DNA of 64,000 nucleotides from contig CAVUIT010000004.1 of the NCBI GenBank assembly GCA_963741625.1, positions 62,001 through 126,000 on the forward strand, read 5' to 3'. The first letter of the stretch is position 1; every line of letters begins with the position of its first letter. The translations under genes were made by a program, and so were the position numbers. Shown here in pieces: positions 1-9,033 of the stretch. Under the pieces are notes generated by a model. That model was not told the DNA's origin, searched no databases, and was given only the letters and a program-made list of their open reading frames with translations. The stretch comes from CAWBBA01 sp963741625. GTDB lineage: Bacteria; Desulfobacterota; Desulfomonilia; Desulfomonilales; Desulfomonilaceae.

Positions 1-586
1 TATGACGCGATCGATCACTATTACTTCTTCTCTGGGATAGAGACCGACCAAAAGCTCATCGCGGGTGAAGACTTTTCCCGGGGCACTCATGAGGGTCTGT
101 AGCAGATTGAACTCGTGAGGCGTAAGTAGCACTGCATGCCCGTTCAACGTGACCTTGCGCTTTTCCGGATCTAAGATAAGACCCTCGTGAGACAGGATTC
201 TCGATTGATCGGTCGCGCCCCATTCGCCCTCTGCGCAGAATGGCCTTCACACGCGCGACCAATTCTCGCGGGCTGAACGGCTTGACAACGTAATCATCCG
301 CTCCCAGTGTCAAGCCCGACACTCGGTCGATTTCTTCCTCCCGGGCGCTGAGTATCAGGATGGGAACATCGGATGATTGTCTGAGTTGCCTGCAAACTTC
401 CCAGCCATCCAACACCGGAAGCATGAGGTCCAGAATCACGAAATTCGGCTTGTGGCGTCGCGCTAATTCCAAGGCTTGCCGACCGTCATGCGCCACGATT
501 GTTCGGAAGCCCTCTCGCTCAAGATACAAGACCACCAGAGCCGCTGTCTTCTGGTCGTCTTCTACAACTAAAATTGTGCCTCCCAT
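1..586 (-). CDS. OmpR/PhoB-type response regulator (partial, frame broken)
   Basis: Two-component response regulator that would act as a phosphorylation-controlled transcription factor; its kinase is not in the window. The receiver domain (residues 1-120) shows the acidic pair D10-D11, the phospho-acceptor D53 in ILDLMLP and K102 in VVKPFSP. The frame changes near 190-200; in the shifted frame the minus strand continues as an OmpR winged-helix domain (ILDPEKRKVTLNG, LTPHEFNLL, VFTRDELL) and runs off the left edge, so the C-terminus is missing. One surplus base explains the break. ATG at 586 is preferred over a TTG at 610 because the receiver fold starts at GGTILVVEDD. Family is certain; whether the gene is truly broken or only mis-sequenced is open. 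Confidence 0.85.
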
Positions 587-1011
587 TGCAAACCATCTCT
601 TTTTAAACAATTCTCAGTGATTATTCTCAAGTTGAGACGTCCGTTTCCAACAAGGTGCTAAACTTCCTAAATATCTATAATGCCGTTTCTCTCCACGTAA
701 CATATACACTGACACTATTATGGCAAGCATTTCAACTATTTTTCGACGACGAAGGCAATCACGAAGCTCTACGTTGACCTAGGCACGTGCGGTGAAGTAT
801 GCTCGGAAACGGCAGTAAGGCCATTTGTCGGGTGAGACGGTGTTGATTGTAACTTAGTGGAGGCTCCTGGGGGACAATGCGGCGGCCTTGTGTGGTCAGA
901 GGAGCAATTGAGCGCCGGGTCATTGGTCCCAGGACCGCCTAGAGAGTGAGCCCTCCGCATAATTCCTGTTTACGAGGGCACATTTCAAAGCCTCACTAAA
1001 GGAACTATGAT
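587..1011. other. Intergenic stretch, no gene seen
   Basis: This 425-base gap lies between the leftward response regulator and the rightward methyltransferase, so it should hold divergent promoters. I see no coding pattern, RNA gene or strong repeat. An AAAGGA ribosome binding site sits at about 999-1004, just before the methyltransferase start. Confidence 0.5.
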
Positions 1012-1563
1012 ATGGCAGAGCACGTTTGTCCGTGGTGGGTCGGATATTTGCTGGTTAGTCCGATACGCCGCTGATTCCAAGATCCTGAGAAGATCCTGTC
1101 CCTCCATATAAGTGAAGGGATGACAGTGCTTGACGTAGGCCCGGGAATGGGCTTCTTCACGATTCCCGCAGCCCGTATGGTGGGAGACTCCGGCAGAGTG
1201 ATAGCCGTTGACCTTCAGGAAAAGATGCTCAAGTCGCTGGTTAAGCGGGCTGAAAAAACAAGCGTAGCGGGGCGCATCGTGACCAAGCTATGCGAGCCAG
1301 ACAGCCTTGGAGTATCTGACCCGATTGACCTATGCCTTGCGTTCAATGTGGTCCATGAGGTCCCGGATGCGAGCGCTCTCTTTTCTCAGATCAGGGCAAT
1401 TCTCAAGCCAACGGGCAGATTGCTTCTCGCGGAGCCTGCCGGATGGCACGTTTCCGAGAAGGATTTTGAAAATACCCTTGCCAAAGCCTCGGCTGCGGGG
1501 TTGAAACTCATCGGACAGCCCAAGATAAGGAGGAGCCGATCAGCGCTTCTCGGATTGGAATGA
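1012..1563 (+). CDS. Class I SAM-dependent methyltransferase with an in-frame TGA
   Basis: Small S-adenosylmethionine-dependent methyltransferase of unknown substrate. The protein opens MAEHVCPWWVGYLLVSPIRR, then has a TGA at 1072-1074, then continues in the same frame with FQDPEKILSLHISEGMTVLDVGPGMGFF, which contains the SAM-binding motif I (LDVGPGMGFF). A second acidic strand follows (VIAVDLQEKML), and ILKPTGRLLLAEP is the usual late strand. The CPWW opening and the xxDPEKIL segment are familiar from related anaerobe proteins, so both halves belong to one gene of about 183 codons. The position of the TGA normally carries a hydrophobic residue. I see no convincing SECIS hairpin after it, so a nonsense change or sequencing error is more likely than selenocysteine. 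AAAGGA about 8 bases upstream supports the ATG at 1012. Confidence 0.75.
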
Positions 1564-1693
1564 GCAGCCTTACCCATTGGACAGGCTTTTCCTCTGGCGC
1601 AAGACACAAAACTTCTGTAATGATGAATAAAGGCCGGCAATTTTAGGTAAGAATTGAATGGAACTTTAAGGGCACAGCACAAGGGGGTTGTAA

Positions 1694-2645
1694 ATGGCTA
1701 ATAGCGAACAGAGGAATGATGTATTGCATACTGATGTCTGGCCGAGGCTACCGCTAAATGAATGGCAGGAGACGCTAACCACACTCCACATGTGGACGCA
1801 GATTGTCGGAAAGATAAGGCTCATGCAGAGCCCGCTCGTCAATCACTGGTGGCAGGTGACTCTGTACGTGACTGCTCGCGGACTCACAACATCTTCAATA
1901 CCCTACCAACAGCGCACTTTCGAGATAGAATTCGATTTCATCGGCCACCAATTGGTTGTGCGTACCAGTGACGGCGCGATCCGATCATTTCCTCTGGGCT
2001 CACGCTCGGTAGCTGATTTTTACCGAGAGCTGATGGCGACGCTGCACACCCTGGGCATTGATGTGAAGATTTGGACGACGCCGGTTGAGGTGATGGAACG
2101 TATTCCCTTCGAAGAGGACGATCTGCACGCATCCTACGATTCCGAGTATGCCTCGCGGTGCTGGCGCATCATGGTGCAGACCGATCGCATCCTCAAACGC
2201 TTCCGGTCCAGCTTCATTGGGAAGTGCAGCCCTGTGCACTTCTTTTGGGGCGCCTTTGATATGGCTGTCACCCGTTTTTCGGGAGGCTGCGCCCCAGCAC
2301 CCGGGCGGCGTGCCTGCTCTCGCTGACTTCGTGGTGCGAGAAGCCTATTCCCATGAAGTGAGCAGCTGCGGGTTCTGGCCCGGCGGCGGAGCAGTTCCCG
2401 AACCTGCCTTCTATGCCTATGCCTACCCTGAGCCAGCCGGCTTGAAAGAAGCGCCAATCCTTCCCAAAGAGGCATTTTACAGTTCTGAGATGAGCGAATT
2501 CATTCTGCCTTACGAGGTTGTACGCCGGGCTGACCAACCGGAAGAAATGCTGCTGGCTTTCCTGCAGACCACCTATGAAGCCGCGGCGAACCTGGGAAAG
2601 TGGGACCGGGCTGCTCTGGAGAGGTCGCCTGGTCCGTTGAGATAG
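1694..2645 (+). CDS. DUF5996 family protein (frame broken)
   Basis: Uncharacterised protein of the DUF5996 type, about 315 residues. The first part includes WPRLPLNEWQETLTTLHMWTQIVGKIRL and SPLVNHWWQVTLYVTARGL. The later part includes VVREAYSHEVSSCGFWPGGG and PAFYAYAYPEP, all recognisable family signatures. The frame moves by one base near 2280-2290, inside VTRFSG / APQHPGGVPALADF; one extra base explains it. The ATG at 1694 lies a few bases after GGGGTTG, a weak ribosome site. No catalytic residues are known for the family, so I give no function. It stands alone, with about 130 bases to the upstream methyltransferase and 100 bases to the downstream ABC transporter. Confidence 0.8.
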
Positions 2646-2745
2646 AAGTTTGAGGAGTCCCGCGGGCCGCGGGATTTCTGCAAAATTGGGATTCCCCGCG
2701 AACATTGTAAGACAACCTGGTTCACCTCCTCTGAGATCATAGAAC

Positions 2746-3499
2746 GTGATTCACCTGAAAAATCTCTCTAAGACTTACGGCTACAATAAGGGCTTTGCAG
2801 GCCATTGACCTGACGATACCAGAAGGAATGACGACTGCCCTTATCGGCCCGAGCGGTTGCGGAAAATCGACCTTGCTTAGGCTGATTATTGGGCTCACTT
2901 ATCCGGATACCGGGACGGTATATTTTAAGGATACTCAGGTCGCACCGGACGTTGTCCTCTCTGTTCGCCGGGAAATGGGATACGTCATTCAAGAGGGTGG
3001 CCTATTCCCTCATCTTACGGCACACGATAACGTAACACTTATGGCGCGATATGTCGGATGGAGCAGAGATAGGATCGAAACGAGAGTAGACGAACTCTCT
3101 GATCTTGCACAATTCCCACGCGACGGGCTGAGCCGCTATCCGGTGCAACTTTCAGGAGGACAGCGCCAAAGAGTCAGCCTCATGAGAGCCTTGATGTTCG
3201 ATCCTGACGTGCTGCTCATGGACGAACCTCTCGGATCGCTCGACCCAATGATCCGGTCAGATTTGCAAGTGGATTTGAAGCAAGTATTCCAGGCATTAAG
3301 AAAGACAGTAGTTCTGGTTACCCATGATATGAGCGAGGCTGCTTTTCTTGGGGACATCATAGTCCTGCTCAAGGACGGGGAGATCGTGCAAAGAGGCACA
3401 CTCGAAGAACTGGTCCGGTCTCCCAGCGATCCGTTTGTCACTCGTTTCATCAACGCACAGCGCACTTCTCACGATGCGCTCAATGTTTGCAAAAGCTAG
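2746..3499 (+). CDS. Osmoprotectant/glycine betaine ABC transporter ATPase
   Basis: ATP-binding subunit of an OpuB/OsmV-type importer for compatible solutes such as glycine betaine or choline. It has the Walker A motif GPSGCGKST, Q-loop GYVIQEGGLFPHLT, signature LSGGQRQR, Walker B DVLLMDEPLGSLD and the switch histidine in VTHDM. The GTG start at 2746 gives VIHLKNLSKTYGYNK, a normal ABC beginning; the frame then changes near 2790 (one surplus G), after which ALQAIDLTIPEG continues correctly. The next gene encodes the fused binding protein and permease, so the two make a complete transporter. It lacks the C-terminal CBS domains of ProV/OpuAA, fitting the shorter OpuBA-like group. Substrate is inferred from family and neighbour. 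Confidence 0.88.
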
Positions 3500-3518
3500 G
3501 AATTTTCTTGAAGAGTAG

Positions 3519-3554
3519 CCGGGGAGGGACATTTTGCAAAATGGCCCTCCCCGG
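3519..3554. repeat. 36-base near-perfect inverted repeat between transporter genes
   Basis: Arms CCGGGGAGGG (3519-3528) and CCCTCCCCGG (3545-3554) flank CATTTTGCAAAATG, itself a perfect palindrome, so the whole element folds into one long hairpin. It sits in the 188-base gap between the ATPase stop and the ATG at 3688. It lacks a T-run, so it is more likely an mRNA-stabilising or REP-like element than a plain terminator. Confidence 0.7.
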
Positions 3555-3687
3555 ACCCCTCCCCAAAAACTCCTATCATTTGCAGGCATTGCCCCCTTCA
3601 GAGCTACGGCTGAAACTGCTTCTTTGGCAATGGACAATTTCTTCGGACGCTCTTGAAATTTTGCCGCCACTGTCAGGAAACTTGGGA

Positions 3688-5202
3688 ATGAAAACCCTGA
3701 GCACGCTTCTTCTTTCAGCAGCCTTGATCGTCGTTGTTCCGTGCGCAAGCCAAGGGCAGGACGAGACGCCGCCCGAGGTGAAAATAGGCTCCAAGACATT
3801 CACCGAGTCCGTCATACTGGGAGATATGGTGTCGCTACTCGTCCGCAATGCAGGAGCGCAGGTGTTGCAGCGGCGGGAACTGGGAGGGACGCGTGTCCTG
3901 TGGAATGCCTTGCTGAGAGGTGAAATAGACATTTACCCTGAATATACAGGCACCATCACTCAAGAAATACTGGCCGGCCAGGGGATAGATGGAGAAGACA
4001 GAATACGAAAGGCTGTGGCAGCACACGGGATCATGATGACCCGTTCGCTGGGCTTTAGCGACAACTACGCGATTGGGATGGAGAAAGAAACATGCAAGAA
4101 ATTACAGATCGCTAAGATTTCAGACCTGCGCAAGCATCCGGAACTGAGGCTCGGATTCAGCAACGAATTTATGGATCGAGCTGATGGTTGGCCGGGCCTC
4201 CGCAAACACTACGGCCTCCCACAGAAACATGTTTACGGCATGGATCACGACCTGTCGTATCGCGGGCTGGAGGCTGGTTCTATCGAGGCTACTGATCTCT
4301 ACTCTACTGACGCTGAAATTCAATATTATGACCTGTGCGTGTTGGAAGACGATCTGCACTACTTCCCTGTATATAGCGCCGTGATACTTTACAGGAAGGA
4401 TTTGACCGACCGTGCGCCCAAAGTAATAGCCGAGCTGTCCAGACTTGAAGGGCAGATTACAGAATCTGCCATGATTGAGATGAACGCGGCTGCCAAGCTC
4501 AACAAAATACCTGAGAGCAGGATCGCGGCTGACTTTCTGGCGAAAAAGCTTTCTATAGGCGGTCGGACGCAAATAGACAGCGTGGTTGAAAGACTCTGGC
4601 GGCATACTCTAGAGCATCTTTATCTGGTCGGAATTTCATTGATTGCGGCCATCCTGGTCTCAATACCTCTGGGTATTATTGCATCGAAGAGACCGAAGAT
4701 AGGACAGATTATCTTGGGTGTTGCAGGACTGGTTCAGACGATCCCATCTCTGGCTTTGCTCGTTTTCATGATACCCCTGCTGGGCATTGGTGGGCCCCCT
4801 GCCTTAGCCGCGCTCTTTCTCTACAGTCTCTTGCCGATTATTCGCAATACGTATGTAGGGATCCGCGATATTCCCTCAGACATTAGAGAGAGCGCTGAAG
4901 CGCTCGGCCTTCCTGCCAGAGCACGGCTTTGGTTGGTTGAGCTGCCGATGGCATCGCGAGCGATCCTCGCGGGGATTAAGACGTCCGCAGTAATTAATGT
5001 CGGGACCGCAACGCTGGGCGCTCTGATCGGCGCGGGCGGATACGGCCAACCCATACTCACCGGCATTAGACTTGATGACATCGGGTTGATAATGCAGGGA
5101 GCTGTTCCGGCAGCGCTGCTCGCGGTTTTGGTGCAGGGTGTTTTTGAGTTGGCGGAACGGTTCTTTGTGCCAAGGGGCTTGCGCTTGCCGCAACGAGCAT
5201 GA
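3688..5202 (+). CDS. Osmoprotectant ABC transporter: fused binding protein and permease
   Basis: A 504-residue protein that should bind a compatible solute outside the membrane and form the channel for the upstream ATPase. Residues 1-22 look like a signal peptide (MKTLSTLLLSAALIVVV). Residues 25-300 are an OpuBC/OsmF binding domain (VKIGSKTFTESVILGDM, GEIDIYPEYTGT). From about residue 310 several membrane segments follow (LYLVGISLIAAILVSIPLGI, then LVQTIPSLALLVFMIPLLGI), with the permease EAA loop around ESAEALGLPARARLWLVELP. The order is binding domain first, permease second; the well-known fusions such as BusAB have the reverse. I chose ATG 3688 because the signal peptide starts there; the upstream open frame reads through the hairpin and is not protein-like. 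Confidence 0.88.
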   Translation: MKTLSTLLLSAALIVVVPCASQGQDETPPEVKIGSKTFTESVILGDMVSLLVRNAGAQVLQRRELGGTRVLWNALLRGEIDIYPEYTGTITQEILAGQGIDGEDRIRKAVAAHGIMMTRSLGFSDNYAIGMEKETCKKLQIAKISDLRKHPELRLGFSNEFMDRADGWPGLRKHYGLPQKHVYGMDHDLSYRGLEAGSIEATDLYSTDAEIQYYDLCVLEDDLHYFPVYSAVILYRKDLTDRAPKVIAELSRLEGQITESAMIEMNAAAKLNKIPESRIAADFLAKKLSIGGRTQIDSVVERLWRHTLEHLYLVGISLIAAILVSIPLGIIASKRPKIGQIILGVAGLVQTIPSLALLVFMIPLLGIGGPPALAALFLYSLLPIIRNTYVGIRDIPSDIRESAEALGLPARARLWLVELPMASRAILAGIKTSAVINVGTATLGALIGAGGYGQPILTGIRLDDIGLIMQGAVPAALLAVLVQGVFELAERFFVPRGLRLPQRA

Positions 5203-5276
5203 TTATGTGATATCTTGCTTACACCTTAAATTGACTCTGCCTGAAGGGGGACAGGCCAAACGGGGGAGGTTTGATC

Positions 5277-6687
5277 ATGCCGGAACAAAATGTGGACAAT
5301 TGCATACGCAGGCTGTTTGAAGACGTGTGGAACCGCGGACAAATTGAGCTTATCAACGAAATATGTTCCAGTAATTTTATATGCAACTTTGGGACAGAAG
5401 CGTCCCGGAACTAGAGACCAATTAAGGCAGGACATTGCCCAGTGGTTGGAGGCGTTCCCGGACATTCAGCACGAAATCATGGACACCGTGGTTCAAAACG
5501 ACAAGACAGCAATCCGTTGGCAAGGCCACGGCACTCATCGAGGCGCGTTCATGGGCATTCCTGCAACGGGTAATGCCTTCGATTACTCTGGAATCACAAT
5601 CTTCCGCATATCCGGCGGGCAGATTTCCGAGGTTTGGGTGTATGCGGACGTGGCCCGACTGATGAGCGATCTGAGAGCAGCACATGAAGCCCAGGAGAAG
5701 GCCAAAGCCCCTGCGCCGCAGTTCTCCGACGACCTCACCGGACCAGCCGCGAAGATTTATGCCGAGGTTCTACGCATTCGGCCGATTGTTCCTGCCAAAC
5801 AAATGATCGCGGCTGCCTTGAGAAGGGACTTCGTGCCCGTTGACAGACCCCTGCAATTAATCATTCCCCAGGAGATCATGGATGAGGTCCGAGTTTCTGA
5901 GATAAGGACCCCGGGACCTGGCGGAAGCGTGCGCAGTTTGGTTTATAGGCCGCTTACCGGCGAAGGCACGATGCCGGTGCTGGTCTATTGTCATGGCGGT
6001 GGCTGGTGCATGGGCGACCCAGAAGAAAGCGACCTTGTGTGCCGCAAGCTGAGCCACCGTAGCGGAGTAGTTGTGGTCAGCGTCGATTATCGCCTGGCGC
6101 CGGAATTTCCATATCCTCATGGACTCGAGGACTTTGTTTCCGTGTATGAATGGGTGCGCGAGCATGCAGCTAATGAGCTTGGTGCTGATCCGCGGCGCGT
6201 GGCCGTGGGGGGGGATTCTTCCGGCGGCAATCTGGCAGCGGCGCTGCCGTTATGGGTGCGTGACAAGGGCGGCCTCGTTCCGGATGCAACGGTTCTGCTG
6301 TGTCCGCTCACGGATTTCGTATTTGAGTCGTATAATTCGTTTAAAAGGGTCGGTCCAAACAGCCTGATCTATGATGCTGCTTTTCTTGGATACGTGCGGA
6401 GCAACTACGTGCCTTTCGCGGAACAATGGACAACCCCGTACGTGAGCCCCATGTACAGCGATCTGATTGGCTTTCCGCCCACCATGATAATTGCCGCTGG
6501 TTACGACATTCTTTTTGACGACAACAAACGTTTTGCCGAAAAACTTCGTGAAGCCGGTAACACACGAGTGGAATTGCTCATCCACGAGTCCATGCCCCAC
6601 GCGTATTACTATTTGCTCGGGCTATCCAAAGAAGAAGACGAGGCGTACGAGGCAATGGCCACATTTCTCAAGGAAGTGCTGGTATAG
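5277..6687 (+). CDS. SnoaL-like domain fused to an HSL-type alpha/beta hydrolase
   Basis: Two-domain protein of about 469 residues. Residues 1-130 are a SnoaL-like polyketide cyclase/ester cyclase fold (LFEDVWNRGQIELINEI, FPDIQHEIMDTVVQNDKTAIRW, HRGAFMGIPATG). The C-terminal 320 residues are a hormone-sensitive-lipase family esterase with oxyanion motif HGGGW, nucleophile motif GGDSSGG, acid residue in GYDILFDD and catalytic His in MPHAYYY. The frame changes near 5399-5404 (one surplus base), between FGTEA and RPGTRDQL. GGGGGAGG a few bases upstream sets the ATG at 5277. No stop separates the domains, so this is a true fusion. Likely a carboxylesterase on small or aromatic esters; substrate unknown. 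The gene stands alone and ends at a hairpin. Confidence 0.85.
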
Positions 6688-6735
6688 AGCAGCCAGTCAC
6701 AAGTACGGTGCGATTTGCACAGTAGGACCGTCGCA

Positions 6736-6773
6736 TCTTGCCGGTCATTCAATCTTCCTGCCGACCGGCAAGA
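6736..6773. terminator. Bidirectional terminator hairpin
   Basis: Perfect 11-base arms TCTTGCCGGTC (6736-6746) and GACCGGCAAGA (6763-6773) lie between two convergent genes, the hydrolase fusion ending at 6687 and tag ending at 6779. Position and symmetry fit a shared terminator; there is no strong T-run. Confidence 0.6.
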
Positions 6774-6778
6774 ATCAG

Positions 6779-7375
6779 TCAAGTCTTAGCTGAGGTAACA
6801 CAAGAGCGACACAATTCGTGAAATCGAAAACAGTCTGTCGTGTGATCATTGACCATCCCGGTAGCTTGCATAAATGCATAGCAGATCGTTGGCCCCACAA
6901 ACTTGAAACCCCGCCTCTTGAGATCTTTGCTCATGGCTTCTGCTTCGCGCGTCTTGCCCGGCACGTCCACTGAGCTTTCCCAACCGTTTTGTATGGTTTT
7001 GCCCCCAACAAATCGCCAGATATAGGTATCAAACGAACCGAATTCGTCCTGAACCTTAAGAACGGCCCGAGCATTGGTCACGGCCGAGCGCACTTTTGCC
7101 CTATTGCGCACAATACCCGGATTTTGCAACAACTGTTGGATCTTGTCTTCACCGTAGCCGGCAATCTTCTTCGGATCGAAATTATCAAAGGCGGCCCGAT
7201 AATTCTCCCGCTTCTTCAGGATCGTTGACCAGCTCAACCCGGCCTGGGCCCCCTCTAGCAACAAGAACTCAAAGAAGAGGCGGTCATCATGGACAGGCAC
7301 ACCCCATTCCTTGTCATGGTATGCAATCATCATGGGATCATTCCCCGCCCAACTGCAGCGTATCTTTTTCGTCAC
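6779..7375 (-). CDS. tag: DNA-3-methyladenine glycosylase I
   Basis: Base-excision repair enzyme that removes 3-methyladenine from alkylated DNA. The sequence is a full-length Tag protein of 198 residues: IRCSWAG with zinc ligand C7, YHDKEWG with H20, EGAQAGLSWSTILKKRENYR in the helix-hairpin-helix region, KFVGPTICYAFMQATGMVNDH, and the C-terminal NDHTTDCF bearing the remaining zinc ligands. It is monocistronic, converges on the upstream-lying hydrolase gene and shares its terminator. Nothing unusual is seen in the frame. Confidence 0.95.
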   Translation of the reverse strand: MTKKIRCSWAGNDPMMIAYHDKEWGVPVHDDRLFFEFLLLEGAQAGLSWSTILKKRENYRAAFDNFDPKKIAGYGEDKIQQLLQNPGIVRNRAKVRSAVTNARAVLKVQDEFGSFDTYIWRFVGGKTIQNGWESSVDVPGKTREAEAMSKDLKRRGFKFVGPTICYAFMQATGMVNDHTTDCFRFHELCRSCVTSAKT

Positions 7376-7613
7376 TGTCCGCTCCTCAACAAGACCCTAT
7401 CCCGATTCCATCTTAGCGGCCGCTGAACTCCTCTCTCCAACCTTCAAATCTCCTCTCCTTACGTACTCACTCCCGAGCCGCGCATTCCCGGATCTTTTCC
7501 GGGCTAAAGGCCCTTTGCCGTAAATAAGAGCTCCCCAGCTTTCGAGGCAGTTCACAGAATGAGGCACACTCCCTCACGTCATCGTTTCCATTCTGCATAC
7601 GTGCCAAAAAGCC

Positions 7614-7642
7614 TTGACATTAGTCTTGCGCACTCATAAGTT
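7614..7642 (+). promoter_or_regulatory. Predicted sigma-70 promoter of tRNA-Ser
   Basis: A consensus -35 TTGACA (7614-7619) is followed after 17 bases by TAAGTT (7637-7642), a 3-of-6 match to the -10 element, 19 bases before the mature tRNA 5' end. The spacing and location fit a strong stable-RNA promoter. Confidence 0.6.
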
Positions 7643-7661
7643 GTTATTGATGAGCCCTAGC

Positions 7662-7754
7662 GGAGAGATGACCGAGAGGCCGAAGGTGCTCGCCTGCTAA
7701 GCGAGTGTAGGGTGTTGAGCCTTACCGAGGGTTCGAATCCCTCTCTCTCCGCCA
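7662..7754 (+). tRNA. tRNA-Ser (anticodon GCU)
   Basis: A 93-base tRNA with a long variable arm. The acceptor stem pairs GGAGAGA (7662-7668) with TCTCTCC (7744-7750), followed by discriminator G and an encoded CCA (7752-7754). The anticodon loop CTGCTAA gives GCU, reading AGC/AGU serine codons. The T-arm carries GGTTCGAATCC. The long variable arm (about GTAGGGTGTTGAGCCTTAC) is typical of serine tRNAs. Confidence 0.95.
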
Positions 7755-7803
7755 CACCATTGCAAACTCGCATCGGCCAACCCATTCTTGGCAATCGTTC
7801 TAT

Positions 7804-8347
7804 TCATGCAAGAAAAAGCCTGCATACCGCTATGGCAGCCAAGACCCCGACCGCGTCCGCTATCAGGCCCGCGTGAATTGCGTAGCGCACCCTAGTCACC
7901 ATCACAGCACCAAAATAGACAGCCACAACGTAGAGGGTCGTCTCAGGTACTGCCGATAATTACTGAGCCGAGCCGTGCCTGATAGGAATCAGGGCCGTGA
8001 GTAGCAATGATTTCGCCCAGCAGGCCGAGCGAGGCGGCACCTGACAGTGGCCGTACAAGGATCAGGCTCAAGACCTCGGGTGAGAGGCCGAGTGCATTCA
8101 AGACTCCAGGAATTGCTTCTGTAATGAGCTTCATTGCGCCGGATGCCCGGAACATGCCCACCGCGACAAGTATGGCCACCAGATAAGGAATGATACGCAC
8201 GGCAACGTCAAAACCTTCCTTGGCCCCATCTACGAAGGATTCATATACCTTCACTCCTTTGAAAAAACCGTACACGGGAATCCCTACAAGAAACAATAGG
8301 AAAATCAAATTTGAAGCTATAGCCGAAAGCTCCTGCATTCCTTTCAT
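7804..8347 (-). CDS. spmB: Spore maturation protein B-like membrane protein (frame broken)
   Basis: Integral membrane protein of the SpmB/nucleoside-recognition (Gate) family, about 180 residues. In Bacillus the SpmA/SpmB pair affects spore core dehydration; in non-sporing deltaproteobacteria the pair is common but its role is unknown, possibly transport. Visible signatures are IASNLIFLLFLVGIPVYGFFKGVKVYESFVDGAKEGF, read as two segments, then RIIPYLVAILVAVGMFRASGAM and ILVRPLSGAASLGLLGE. The frame changes near 7943-7947 in VIIGST, after which ETTLYVVAVYFGAV and a final hydrophobic segment complete the protein. ATG 8347 overlaps the spmA stop (ATGA), so the two are translationally coupled. Confidence 0.82.
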
Positions 8348-8956
8348 GATTCGGCCTTTTCTGAGGGTTCCTGACGAAATCGTCTGAGCCCTGAAAGTAA
8401 GCGGGCTGCAAGGATTCCGGCCACGGTGGAGGCACACGTTGCGATAATCGCAGGGAAGATCACCACCGTAGGATCAGAAGATCCGCCGGCCGCGAGTAAC
8501 GCGATAGCGCTTGCCGGAACTAAGTTGAACACTGGACGTGTTGATGGCCAGGAACATGCACATCTCGTTTGTGGCCGTGCCTTTGTGGCGGTTGAGGGTG
8601 TCCAAGTCCTGCATGGCCCGGATTCCCAGTGGTGTTGCCGCATTGCTGAGCCCGAACATGTTTGCCACTATGTTCATGGTCATGCTCCCGAGAGCCGGGT
8701 GACCGTCAGGTATTCGTGGAAAAAGAAACTGCATGAGGGGAGAAATCAACCGGGTAAAGGCTCCTATTAGACCACTTTGTTCTGCGATTCTCATGAGCCC
8801 TAGCCACAGCGCCATTATTCCCGTGAACCCGAGGGCCAACTTGAAAGCAGACCCTGCGCTCTCAGTAGCCGCCAGAACCACCTCCTTGACTTGGCCGGTA
8901 AACACCGCTACTGCCGCCGATCCTACCAAGAGTACGAGCCAGATGATGTTCAGCAT
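8344..8956 (-). CDS. spmA: Spore maturation protein A-like membrane protein (frame broken)
   Basis: Partner of the downstream spmB-like gene, about 203 residues, a Gate-domain membrane protein. It starts MLNIIWLVLLVGSAAVAVFTG and has the family segments LALGFTGIMALWLGLMRIAEQSGLI, PDGHPALGSMTMNIVANMFGL and NAATPLGIRAMQDL. The frame changes near 8522: FLAINTSSVQL is followed in the other frame by VPASAIALLAAGGSSDP and a last membrane segment. One extra base explains it. The stop overlaps the spmB ATG. No sporulation genes are in the window, so a spore role should not be assumed. Confidence 0.82.
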
Positions 8957-9033
8957 CTCTACATGACCCCCTATCCATCAGGAAGAGAAATTGGGTTCAA
9001 CGGGTATCAGAGTAGGCTGGAAGCGCCTGACGA

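Noticed and set aside
769..960. A 63-codon open frame in the gap before the methyltransferase
   Set aside because: Rich in Pro, His and Ser without motif, no ribosome site, no neighbour support.
1072..1074. Selenocysteine in the methyltransferase
   Set aside because: No GGU-type apical loop at the right distance and no known selenoprotein in this family at this site; kept only as an anomaly.
7804..8956. Evidence for sporulation from the spmA/spmB-like pair
   Set aside because: The pair is common in non-sporing deltaproteobacteria, and no other sporulation gene is present.
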